In this document: in pieces, positions 1-8,151 of the stretch | Layout: each line of letters opens with the position of its first letter | Numbering within the stretch: the stretch's first letter is position 1 | DNA from: Streptomyces sp. NBC_01754 | GTDB lineage: Bacteria > Actinomycetota > Actinomycetes > Streptomycetales > Streptomycetaceae | Direction: 5' to 3' | Length of the DNA stretch: 64,000 nt | Assembly: GCF_035918015.1 (NCBI RefSeq) | Contig: NZ_CP109132.1 | Coordinates: 1,054,001-1,118,000, forward strand | The notes under the pieces: model-generated | The model's database searches: none | Seen by the model: only the letters and a program-made list of their open reading frames with translations | Told to the model about the DNA's origin: nothing | Translations under genes and position numbers: made by a program

Positions 1-1104
1 GACGGCGTCGGCGAGCACCAGGGCGACCATCGCCTCGGCGACGATCCCGGCGGCCGGGACGGCGCAGACGTCGGAGCGCTGGTGGTGGGCCTTGGCCGCC
101 TCGCCGGTGACGACGTCGACGGTGGCGAGCGCCCGGGGCACGGTGGCGATCGGTTTCATCGCGGCGCGTACCCGCAGGAGTTCGCCGGTGGTCAGCCCGC
201 CTTCCGTGCCGCCCGCGCGGCCGGAGGTGCGCTTGATGCCGTTCTCGGTGGCCACGATCTCGTCGTGCGCCTTCGAACCGGGCACCCGGGCGAGGCCGAA
301 GCCGTCACCGACCTCGACGCCCTTGATGGCCTGGATGCCCATCAGCGCGGCGGCGAGCCGGGCGTCGAGCCTGCGGTCCCAGTGGACGTGCGAGCCGAGG
401 CCGACCGGGACCCCGTAGGCCAGCACCTCGACGACGCCGCCGAGGGTGTCCCCGTCCTTGTGGGCCTGGTCGATCTCCGCGACCATCGCCTTCGACGCGT
501 CGGCGTCCAGGCAGCGCACCGGGTCGGCGTCGAGGCGTTCCACGTCGGAGGGCTCGGGGTGGACGCCGTAGGGCGCCTTGGCCGCGGCCAGCTCGACGAC
601 GTGGGAGACGATCTCGATGCCCGCGGTCTCCTTGAGGTAGGAGCGGGCGACGGCACCGAGGGCCACCCGGGCCGCGGTCTCCCGGGCGCTGGCGCGCTCC
701 AGGACCGGGCGGGCCTCGTCGAAGCCGTACTTCTGCATCCCGGCGAGGTCGGCGTGACCGGGGCGGGGCCGGGTCAGCGGGGCGTTACGGGCCTGCTCGG
801 CCAGGATGTCGGGGTCGACCGGGTCGGCCGACATGACCTGCTCCCACTTGGGCCACTCGGTGTTGCCCACCATGACGGCGACGGGCGAGCCCATGGTCAG
901 GCCGTGCCGCACGCCCCCGAGGAAGGTGACCTCGTCCCGCTCGAACTTCATCCGGGCGCCGCGCCCGTATCCGAGCCGTCGCCTGGCGAGCGCGTCCGCC
1001 ACCATCTCCGTGGTGACGGGGATACCGGCGGGAAGACCCTCCAGCGTCGCCACCAGTGCGGGGCCGTGCGACTCTCCGGCGGTCAGCCAGCGCAACCTGC
1101 TCAA
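1..1104 (-). CDS. aroC: chorismate synthase, 3' end cut by window edge
   Basis: Converts 5-enolpyruvylshikimate-3-phosphate to chorismate, the last shikimate step, using reduced FMN in the cytoplasm. The 368 visible residues open with [17 protein letters not shown] and contain the signature block [15 protein letters not shown]. The family is about 390 residues, so only the C-terminal tip lies outside the window. I chose the TTG at 1104: the same frame has a stop a few codons upstream, and GAGGAG lies at Shine-Dalgarno distance. aroE follows upstream on the same strand after 126 bp, consistent with a shikimate operon. Confidence 0.95.
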   Translation of the reverse strand, partial: MSRLRWLTAGESHGPALVATLEGLPAGIPVTTEMVADALARRRLGYGRGARMKFERDEVTFLGGVRHGLTMGSPVAVMVGNTEWPKWEQVMSADPVDPDILAEQARNAPLTRPRPGHADLAGMQKYGFDEARPVLERASARETAARVALGAVARSYLKETAGIEIVSHVVELAAAKAPYGVHPEPSDVERLDADPVRCLDADASKAMVAEIDQAHKDGDTLGGVVEVLAYGVPVGLGSHVHWDRRLDARLAAALMGIQAIKGVEVGDGFGLARVPGSKAHDEIVATENGIKRTSGRAGGTEGGLTTGELLRVRAAMKPIATVPRALATVDVVTGEAAKAHHQRSDVCAVPAAGIVAEAMVALVLADAV

Positions 1105-1230
1105 CGGTGCTCCTCATGCTCGCGCCTGTAACTGCGACGGCGCGACCGGGTGCGCGGCCCTGGCCCGCCACCCCTGATCCTCCCACGCCCGCGCACACGC
1201 GCAGGCCGCCGGTCCAGCAGACGGACGCCG

Positions 1231-2061
1231 CTACCCCACGCGCGCCGGCAGGGCGTCCTCCCCGGCAGCGCGCATGACCGCGAGGGGCGCGTCCAGCCCC
1301 GTCATCCGCTCCACCTGGAGGACGGCCTGGTGCACGAGCAGGTCGAGCCCGCCCACCACAGGCGCACCGGCGGCCGACCAACGGGCGGCCAGCACGGTGG
1401 GCCAGGGCTCGTACAGCACGTCGAACAGCGTGCCCGGAGACTCGGGTACCGCGTCGGCCAGCGCGTCCGTCGTCCCGGCGGGTGTGGTGGCGATCACCAG
1501 CGGGGCCCGAAGGCCCTGCGCCGCGTCCGCCCAGTCGGCGGTGCGCACCTCGACGCCGAGGCGTTCGCCCCAGCCGCGCATCTCGTCGGCGCGGACCGCG
1601 CTGCGGACGTACGCGGTGACCGGCCCCGTGCAGATCTGGGCGAGGGCGGCCAGTGCGGAGGAGGCCGTGGCACCGGCGCCGAGGATCGCGGCGGACTCCA
1701 CCTCGTCCACGGCGCGCTCCCGCAGGGCCGCGACCATGCCGGGGATGTCGGTGTTGTCGCCGGTCCGGCGGCCGTCCTCGGTGAAGACCACGGTGTTGAC
1801 GGCCTCGACGGAGGCGGCGGTCCCGCTGATCTCGTCCAGCAGCGGGATGATCGCCCGCTTGAGCGGCATGGTGAGGGACAGCCCGGCCCAGGAGGGGTCC
1901 AGGCCCTCGACGAAGGCGGGGAGCGCCGCCTCGTCGACGTCGAAGCGGTCGTACGACCACGTGTCGAGGCCGAGTTCGGCGTAGGCGGCCCGGTGCAGGA
2001 CCGGGGAAAGGGAATGGTCGATCGGCGAGCCGAGCACGGCCGCTCTTCTGGTGACAGTCAC
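1231..2061 (-). CDS. aroE: shikimate dehydrogenase
   Basis: NADPH-dependent reduction of 3-dehydroshikimate to shikimate. The 276-residue protein has the substrate motif GSPIDHSLSPVLHRAAY near residue 10, the catalytic-Lys segment LSLTMPLK, the NTDIPG loop and the dinucleotide-binding GAGATASSAL. Length is normal for AroE. The GTG start at 2061 overlaps the mltG stop by 4 bp (GTGA), so the two are probably translationally coupled. An upstream in-frame extension would run through mltG and was discarded. Confidence 0.93.
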   Translation of the reverse strand: MTVTRRAAVLGSPIDHSLSPVLHRAAYAELGLDTWSYDRFDVDEAALPAFVEGLDPSWAGLSLTMPLKRAIIPLLDEISGTAASVEAVNTVVFTEDGRRTGDNTDIPGMVAALRERAVDEVESAAILGAGATASSALAALAQICTGPVTAYVRSAVRADEMRGWGERLGVEVRTADWADAAQGLRAPLVIATTPAGTTDALADAVPESPGTLFDVLYEPWPTVLAARWSAAGAPVVGGLDLLVHQAVLQVERMTGLDAPLAVMRAAGEDALPARVG

Positions 2062-3884
2062 TGGCGGGCCTTCTGCTGCTTCTCGTACTCCGCGCGATTT
2101 CGGTTGTGCTCGTCGTTCGTGACGGCGAACAGTGTCTTGTCCTCGTTGATCGACACGAAGTAATACCAGGGGCCGTCCGCGGGCTTGATCGCCGACTGCA
2201 GGGCGTCGATCCCGGGATTGGTGATCGGGCCGAGCGGAAGCCCCTTGATGCTGTACGTGTTGTACGGGTCGTCGATCTTGCGCACTTCGTCGACAGGACC
2301 GATGTCCAGGGTGCTCTCCTGCCGGATGTAGTTGACCGTCGAGTCGAACTCGAGCCGTCCGGCTGTCTGGGTGTTGTCCGGCTTGAGCCGGTTGTAGACG
2401 ACCCTGGAGACCTTGTCGAAGTCGTGCTTGTACTTGCCCTCCTTCTGGACCAGGCTTGCCACGGTGAGAAGTTCGAGCGGTGATTTGAGGTTGAGATTCG
2501 CCGCGCTCTTCTCCAGGTCGAGCTTGGCGTACTCCTTGTTGGCCCTGGCCACCATCTTCTTCAGCGCGTCCTCGGGCTTCGACCCCTTGGCCACGGGGTA
2601 TGCCGCCGGGAAAAGGAAGCCCTCCAAGGGGTCCTTGATCTTCGGGTCGTTGCCCGCCCACTCCGGCAGCCCGAGGCTTTCCGCCTTCGTCCGGGCGACC
2701 TCCGCGGTCGTCCCTTCCTTGAGCTCGAGCTGCTTGTCGATGGCCACGTAGACGCCTGTGGTACTCGTGCCCTCGGGAATGATCAGCCCGTTCTGGCTCT
2801 TCGGGTTCAGCATCAGTTCGACGGCACTCTTCGCCGACATCTCCTTCTTCAGGAGATAGACGCCGGCCTGGAGGGACTTCCCCTGGGGATTGCCGTTCTG
2901 CGCCGAGATGAAGGCGTCGGTCGATTTCACGACGCCGGCCTTCTTCAGGATGTTCGCGATCTCGTTCCCGTACGCGCCCTCGGGAATCTCGACCTCCACC
3001 GAACCCGAACCGCCGCCCGCGTAGTCGGGGGCGGATCCGAACCGGTCCTGGTAGTACGTGTAGCCGAGGTAGACCACCCCGCCGAGTCCGCCGGCGAGGA
3101 CCGCCGCGACGCCGAGGCAGGCGCAGCCGTTGCGGCTCTTCTTCTTGCCCTTGCCACGGCGCTCGCCGCCTCTGCGGGAAGCGCGCGAGCCGTCCTCGTG
3201 GTCCTCGTCCTCGTCGTCCCGTCGGGATCGGCTACGGGTGTCGCGGTCGTCGGCCGGTTCGTCCGCGCCCGTGAAGAAGGGGTGAGTCTCCTCCTGCGGG
3301 GCGTCCGGGTCCCAGTCCGGGTTCTGGTGCGAGGGCTCCGACTGCCGCTCCGGCTCCGGCTCCGGTTCCGGGTGCTGGGCCCGGTGGCCGGGGGGCTGGG
3401 GCGGGGGGTAGGCCTCGGGGGTGCCGTAGTAGTCGGGCTGTTCGCCGTAGCCGCCCGGCCCGGGATCGTACGAGGCGGCCTGCGGGGCGTACGGCATCGT
3501 GGACTGCCCGCCCGTGTCCCAGCCGCCGTCGTACTGCGGCTGGGATCGGGGATGGGGCTGCTGGGCGTACGGGTCCTGCGGGTTCCCGTAGTACTGCTGC
3601 GGCTGCTGGTGCTGCTGGGCGTAGGGATCCTGCGGGTTCCCGTACTGCTGCTGGTGCTGCTGGGCGTACGGATCCTGCTGGTGCTGCTGCTGCGCGTACG
3701 GGTCCTGCGGGTAGCCCTGCGGAGCGTAGGGGTCCTGCGCGTAGGGCTGCTGCTGGCCTTCGTACTGGCCCTGGCCCTGGCCGTGGCCCTGAGCGGCCTC
3801 GTGGCCGCCCCACCCCTGGTCCCCGTACAACGGGTCCTCGGGGTGCCACGGTTCGGAGCCGGGGCCCCGGCCATACTCAGTCAT
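2058..3884 (-). CDS. mltG: endolytic murein transglycosylase MltG (YceG-like)
   Basis: Membrane-anchored lytic transglycosylase that cuts nascent peptidoglycan strands. The 608-residue protein has a Gln/Pro/Tyr-rich cytoplasmic N-terminus (about residues 30-200), a charged Arg/Lys/Glu/Asp segment, one membrane helix near residues 252-276 and the extracytoplasmic YceG domain. The segment VASLVQKEG near residue 480 holds the Glu expected to be catalytic. I start at the ATG at 3884 (MTEYGRG); the frame continues upstream without a convincing start. The low-complexity N-terminus is common in actinomycete MltG and contains DPYAQQ-like repeats, listed separately. Confidence 0.92.
   Translation of the reverse strand: MTEYGRGPGSEPWHPEDPLYGDQGWGGHEAAQGHGQGQGQYEGQQQPYAQDPYAPQGYPQDPYAQQQHQQDPYAQQHQQQYGNPQDPYAQQHQQPQQYYGNPQDPYAQQPHPRSQPQYDGGWDTGGQSTMPYAPQAASYDPGPGGYGEQPDYYGTPEAYPPPQPPGHRAQHPEPEPEPERQSEPSHQNPDWDPDAPQEETHPFFTGADEPADDRDTRSRSRRDDEDEDHEDGSRASRRGGERRGKGKKKSRNGCACLGVAAVLAGGLGGVVYLGYTYYQDRFGSAPDYAGGGSGSVEVEIPEGAYGNEIANILKKAGVVKSTDAFISAQNGNPQGKSLQAGVYLLKKEMSAKSAVELMLNPKSQNGLIIPEGTSTTGVYVAIDKQLELKEGTTAEVARTKAESLGLPEWAGNDPKIKDPLEGFLFPAAYPVAKGSKPEDALKKMVARANKEYAKLDLEKSAANLNLKSPLELLTVASLVQKEGKYKHDFDKVSRVVYNRLKPDNTQTAGRLEFDSTVNYIRQESTLDIGPVDEVRKIDDPYNTYSIKGLPLGPITNPGIDALQSAIKPADGPWYYFVSINEDKTLFAVTNDEHNRNRAEYEKQQKARQ
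3555..3734 (-). repeat. DPYAQQ-type tandem repeat inside mltG
   Basis: Residues 51-110 of MltG hold five copies of DPYA followed by Gln-rich spacers of varying length (starts at residues 51, 61, 71, 86 and 104). At DNA level this gives imperfect direct repeats. The segment lies on the cytoplasmic side of the single membrane helix, so it is not part of the enzyme domain. Confidence 0.8.
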
Positions 3885-3984
3885 CGATCCCCTAGAGCCG
3901 CGAGACGTCGTTCCGTCTCTTCGCTTAGCTGTGCGGTGTCTGTTCGAACACCGGCGCATCGCGCGGAACGTTACCGTATCGCGA

Positions 3985-4470
3985 TCAGGCAACCACTTCG
4001 ACGCCCTCACCAGGGGCCGCGCCTGACGCCCGTTCGGACTCCAGAGCGTTCTGGAGGATCACCACAGCGGCAGCCTGGTCGATCACAGAACGCCCCTTCT
4101 TGGACGTCACGCCCGAAGCGCGCAGCCTCTGAGAGGCCGTCACTGTGGTCATCCTCTCGTCCACGAGACGCACCGGGACCGGCGCGATCGCCCGGGCGAG
4201 CACCTGGGCGAAGGCGCGGACCTTGACGGCGGCGGGACCTTCGCCACCGCCCAGCGAACGGGGCAGCCCGACGACGACCTCGATCGGCTCGTACTCCTCG
4301 ACGATCCGGCCGAGCCGCCGGTGGGCGGCCGGGACGTCGCGTCCCGGCACGGTCTCCACCGGCGTGGCGAGGATCCCGTCGGGGTCGCACGAGGCGACCC
4401 CGATCCGGGCGTCCCCGACGTCGATCGCCAGTCGGCGGCCGCGGCGCATCACTGTCATCTCCGGTCTCAC
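3985..4470 (-). CDS. ruvX: Holliday junction resolvase-like protein RuvX (YqgF)
   Basis: RNase H-fold nuclease of the YqgF/RuvX family, implicated in pre-16S rRNA 5' maturation and possibly junction resolution. It carries the N-terminal [16 protein letters not shown] strand with the first acidic residue, the central VVGLPRSL motif, and a C-terminal [12 protein letters not shown] block with the last Asp. The GTG at 4470 overlaps the alaS stop by 4 bp. ATG codons at 4458 and 4449 are alternatives, and the last has a GGAG about nine bases upstream, so the exact start is open. Length is 161 residues or slightly less. Confidence 0.88.
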   Translation of the reverse strand: MRPEMTVMRRGRRLAIDVGDARIGVASCDPDGILATPVETVPGRDVPAAHRRLGRIVEEYEPIEVVVGLPRSLGGGEGPAAVKVRAFAQVLARAIAPVPVRLVDERMTTVTASQRLRASGVTSKKGRSVIDQAAAVVILQNALESERASGAAPGEGVEVVA

Positions 4471-7136
4471 GCCGTCTCGGTGACGAGGCGCTCGACGGCG
4501 GCGACGGCGTCCCCGACGGCGTCCGGGTCCGTACCGCCGCCCTGGGCCACGTCCGGCTTGCCGCCGCCTCCGCCGCCGAGGGTCCTGGCGGCGGTACGGA
4601 CGAGGTCACCGGCCTTGAGACCGCGCTCGCGGGCCGCCTCGTTGGTGGCGATGACCGTCAGCGGACGGCCGTTGGCCGTGGTGAACAGGGCCACGACGGC
4701 CGGCCGGCCGCCCTGGATGCGGCCGCGTACGTCGAGGACCAGCTTGCGCAGGTCGTCGGCGGTGGTGCCGTCCGGCACCTGCCCGGTGACCAGGGCGACG
4801 CCCCGTACGTCCTTGGCGGAGTCCACGAGTCCGGAGGCGGCCTGGAGCACCTTCTCCGCGCGGAACCTCTCGATCTCCTTCTCGGCCTCCTTCAGCTTGC
4901 CGAGCATGCCGGAGATCTTCTCGGGGAGCTCCTCGGTCCGGCCCTTGAGCAGTTCCTGGAGCTGCGCGACGACCGTGTGCTCCCGGGCGAGGAAGCTGTA
5001 CGCGTCGACGCCGACCAGGGCCTCGATGCGGCGCACCCCGGAGCCGATGGACGACTCCCCGAGCAGCTTCACCAGGCCCAGCTGGGCGGTGTTGTGGACG
5101 TGCGTCCCGCCGCACAGCTCCTTGGAGAAGTCCCCGATGGTCACGACGCGGACCCGCTCGCCGTACTTCTCGCCGAACTCCGCGATGGCGCCCTGCTTCT
5201 TGGCGTCGTCGATGGACATGACCTCGGCCTGGACGTCCAGCTCCCGGGCGAGGACCTCGTTGATCTTCTGCTCGACGTCGGTCAGGACCGTGCCGGGCAC
5301 GGCGGCGGGCGAACCGAAGTCGAAGCGGAAGCGGCCGGGCGAGTTCTCCGAGCCGGCCTGCGCGGCGGTCGGGCCCAGCGCGTCGCGCAGCGCCTGGTGG
5401 GTGAGATGGGTGGCGCTGTGGGCGCGGGCGATGGCCCGGCGGCGGGTGACGTCGATGACGGCCAGGGCGGAGGAGCCGACCGTCACCTCGCCGACCTGCA
5501 CCGATCCCTTGTGGACCGAGACGCCCGGGACGGGCTGCTGCACGTCGCGGACCTCGATGACGGCCCCGGTGTCGAGCCGGATACGGCCCTGGTCGGCGAG
5601 CTGGCCGCCGCCCTCGGCGTAGAACGGGGTGCGGTCCAGCACGACCTCGACCTCGTCGCCCTCGGTGGCGGCCGGCGAGGGCACGCCGTCGACGAGCAGG
5701 CCGACGACCGTCGACTCGCCCTGGGTGGCGGTGTAGCCGGTGAACTCGGTGACGCCGGAGCTGTCGGCGACCGCGCGGTAGGCGGACAGGTCGGCGTGAC
5801 CGGTCTTCTTGGCCTTGGCGTCGGCCTTGGCGCGCTCCCGCTGCTCCTTCATCAGGCGGCGGAAGCCGTCCTCGTCCACCGAGAGGCCCTGTTCGGCGGC
5901 CATCTCCAGGGTGAGGTCGATCGGGAAGCCCCAGGTGTCGTGGAGCAGGAACGCCTTGTCGCCGGCCAGGACCTTGCCGCCGGATGCCTTGGTCTCGGTG
6001 ACGGCGGTGTCGAGGATGTTCGTGCCGCCCTTGAGGGCCTTGAGGAAGGCGGCCTCCTCGGCGAGCGCAACGGTCTCGACGCGCTTGCGGTCGGTGATCA
6101 GCTCCGGGTACTGCCGGCCCATGGTGTCGATCACCACGTCGGCCAGTTCCTTGACGACCGGCCCGGTGGCGCCCATCAGCCGCATGTTGCGGATGGCGCG
6201 GCGCATGATGCGGCGCAGCACGTAGCCGCGGCCCTCGTTGCCGGGGGTGACGCCGTCACCGATGAGCATGACCGAGGTGCGGATGTGGTCGGCGACCACG
6301 CGCAGGGAGACGTCGGAGCCGGGTTCGGCGCCGTAGCGGACGCCGGTCAGTTCGGTGGCCTTGTCCATGACGACGCGCAGGGTGTCGGTCTCGTACATGT
6401 TCTGTACGCCCTGGAGGATCATGGCGAGACGTTCCAGGCCGAGACCCGTGTCGATGTTCTTCGACGGCAGGTCGCCGAGGATCGGGAAGTCCTCCTTGCC
6501 CTCGCCGGCACCGCGCTCGTACTGCATGAAGACCAGGTTCCAGATCTCCACGTAGCGCTCGTCGTTGACGGCGGGGCCCCCCTCTGCGCCGAACTCGGGA
6601 CCCCGGTCGTAGTTGATCTCGGAGCACGGGCCGCAGGGTCCGGGGACCCCCATGGACCAGAAGTTGTCCTTCCTGCCCAGACGCTGGATGCGCTCGGCCG
6701 GGACGCCGATCTTCTCGCGCCAGATCCGCTCGGCCTCGTCGTCGTCGAGGTAGACCGTGATCCACAGGCGCTCGGGGTCGAGGCCGAAGCCGCCGTCCGC
6801 CACGGAGCTCGTGAGGGCCTCCCAGGCGAGCTCGATGGCGCCTTCCTTGAAGTAGTCGCCGAAGGAGAAGTTGCCGCACATCTGGAAGAAGGTGCCGTGC
6901 CGGGTGGTCTTGCCGACCTCTTCGATGTCCGGCGTACGCACGCACTTCTGGACGCTGGTGACGCGCGGGGCGGGCGGCTTGACCTCGCCGAGGAAGTACG
7001 GCTTGAAGGGGACCATGCCCGCGGGGACCAGCAGCAGAGTCGGGTCGTCCGCGATGAGCGACGCCGAAGGCACGGCGGTGTGCCCGCGCTCCTCGAAGAA
7101 GCTCAGCCAGCGGCGGCGAATTTCAGCCGACTCCAT
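4467..7136 (-). CDS. alaS: alanine--tRNA ligase
   Basis: Class II synthetase charging tRNA-Ala, 889 residues, normal length. The N-terminal catalytic domain starts [19 protein letters not shown]. The editing domain carries the HSATH zinc motif and the CGGTH motif. The C-terminal DHHA1-like domain ends in a glycine-rich stretch ([17 protein letters not shown]). The start overlaps the stop of the next upstream gene (DUF6167 type) by one base, and the end overlaps ruvX, indicating one leftward operon. No T-box-like leader was recognised. Confidence 0.97.
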   Translation of the reverse strand: MESAEIRRRWLSFFEERGHTAVPSASLIADDPTLLLVPAGMVPFKPYFLGEVKPPAPRVTSVQKCVRTPDIEEVGKTTRHGTFFQMCGNFSFGDYFKEGAIELAWEALTSSVADGGFGLDPERLWITVYLDDDEAERIWREKIGVPAERIQRLGRKDNFWSMGVPGPCGPCSEINYDRGPEFGAEGGPAVNDERYVEIWNLVFMQYERGAGEGKEDFPILGDLPSKNIDTGLGLERLAMILQGVQNMYETDTLRVVMDKATELTGVRYGAEPGSDVSLRVVADHIRTSVMLIGDGVTPGNEGRGYVLRRIMRRAIRNMRLMGATGPVVKELADVVIDTMGRQYPELITDRKRVETVALAEEAAFLKALKGGTNILDTAVTETKASGGKVLAGDKAFLLHDTWGFPIDLTLEMAAEQGLSVDEDGFRRLMKEQRERAKADAKAKKTGHADLSAYRAVADSSGVTEFTGYTATQGESTVVGLLVDGVPSPAATEGDEVEVVLDRTPFYAEGGGQLADQGRIRLDTGAVIEVRDVQQPVPGVSVHKGSVQVGEVTVGSSALAVIDVTRRRAIARAHSATHLTHQALRDALGPTAAQAGSENSPGRFRFDFGSPAAVPGTVLTDVEQKINEVLARELDVQAEVMSIDDAKKQGAIAEFGEKYGERVRVVTIGDFSKELCGGTHVHNTAQLGLVKLLGESSIGSGVRRIEALVGVDAYSFLAREHTVVAQLQELLKGRTEELPEKISGMLGKLKEAEKEIERFRAEKVLQAASGLVDSAKDVRGVALVTGQVPDGTTADDLRKLVLDVRGRIQGGRPAVVALFTTANGRPLTVIATNEAARERGLKAGDLVRTAARTLGGGGGGKPDVAQGGGTDPDAVGDAVAAVERLVTETA

Positions 7137-7480
7137 CAGTGGTCCTCATTCCGGTTGTTCGAGTGGGAGGGGAGTGTGCGGTGGACGGTGACGCGGTCCG
7201 GGCCGGGCGCCTCGACGGCGGTGTGGCGGCTCACCGGGAGTTCGGGGTCCACGGGTGCGTCCAGCCCCAGCGCCCCGCCCAGTTCGGCCTCCCGCCGGAC
7301 CATGCCCTCGCGGACGTCGAGCGCGAAGTCCTTCAGGCGGTGGCCGGTCTCGACCGCCTTGTCGGCGGCCTGGGCCGCGAGGCTCTCGGGGGTGAGCTGC
7401 CTGATCTTGCGGTTGACCTTGGTGGTGGCCCACACACCGGCGGCTGCGCCGGCGGTGAACCAGAACGTACGGCGGAACAT
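7136..7480 (-). CDS. DUF6167-type small membrane protein
   Basis: A 114-residue protein with one N-terminal hydrophobic segment ([18 protein letters not shown]) followed by a charged, mostly helical region and a polar tail. It resembles the small proteins found beside alaS in streptomycetes and annotated as DUF6167. Function is unknown. It lies 7 bp downstream of the DUF948-type gene and overlaps alaS by one base, so all are probably co-transcribed. The family assignment is by recognition only. Confidence 0.75.
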   Translation of the reverse strand: MFRRTFWFTAGAAAGVWATTKVNRKIRQLTPESLAAQAADKAVETGHRLKDFALDVREGMVRREAELGGALGLDAPVDPELPVSRHTAVEAPGPDRVTVHRTLPSHSNNRNEDH

Positions 7481-7487
7481 CGCTGCG

Positions 7488-7943
7488 TCAGTCCTTCTGT
7501 CCGCGGGAGCTTCGGCCGTTCCGCCTCTTGCGGGCGGACGGCACGGTACGGCCGACGACCACCGTACGGCGGGGGGTCCGCCGGTCCGGTTCGGGCTCGG
7601 TCCGGCGGCCGAGGGCCTGCCGCACCCCGTAGCCGAACGCGGCGACCTTGACGAGCGGTCCGCCGAAGGTGGAGGCGACGGTGGTGGAGAGCGCGGAGGC
7701 GTTGGAGGTGACCTCCTGGACGTCGCTCGCGATCGCGTCCACCTTGTCGAGCTGGCTCTGCGCGGAGCGCAGCGTCGCGGAGGCGTCCGCGAGCAGCGGC
7801 ACGGCCTGCTCGGTCACGTCCGCCACCAGAGCGGTGGTCGCCCTGAGCGTCTGGGCCAGCCTCACCAGCACCACGGCGAGGAAGGAAACCAGGATCGCCC
7901 AGAAGACGGCCACCAGGATCCCGGCCACCTCTCCACCGGACAC
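7488..7943 (-). CDS. DUF948 domain-containing membrane protein
   Basis: A 151-residue protein with an N-terminal membrane helix (GILVAVFWAILVSFLAVVLV), an amphipathic helical stretch in which Ala, Val and Thr alternate with Asp and Gln (DUF948 pattern), and a basic C-terminus. Role unknown; related proteins are membrane-anchored coiled-coil-like factors, some induced by stress. I chose the GTG at 7943 (VSGGEVAG) because the sequence before it has no conserved character. It is the first gene of the leftward run towards alaS. Confidence 0.78.
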   Translation of the reverse strand: MSGGEVAGILVAVFWAILVSFLAVVLVRLAQTLRATTALVADVTEQAVPLLADASATLRSAQSQLDKVDAIASDVQEVTSNASALSTTVASTFGGPLVKVAAFGYGVRQALGRRTEPEPDRRTPRRTVVVGRTVPSARKRRNGRSSRGQKD

Positions 7944-8112
7944 AGCGCACCGCCGCTCTCTGCTCGTCGATCGCCCCGGGCCGGGGCTCTGTCCTTGACC
8001 TGTACCGGTCGGGCCTGCGCGCACCGCCACCACGGCCGATCGTCGTCCCTTGAGCCTATCGCGCCGGACCTCGCGCCCCGTACCGCATTACCGGCGGGCC
8101 GGGACGGAGCGT

Positions 8113-8141
8113 TTGTACGCAACGCGCCCGTGCCAGTACTC
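8113..8141 (+). promoter_or_regulatory. candidate promoter of the STAND ATPase gene, leaderless arrangement
   Basis: A TTGTAC hexamer at 8113-8118 and a TACTCT hexamer at 8136-8141 are separated by 17 bp. Transcription would start about 7-10 bases later, at or next to the ATG at 8152. No Shine-Dalgarno sequence precedes that ATG, so the mRNA may be leaderless, which is frequent in Streptomyces. The -35 match is weak. Confidence 0.4.
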
Positions 8142-8151
8142 TGCGTGTCCC

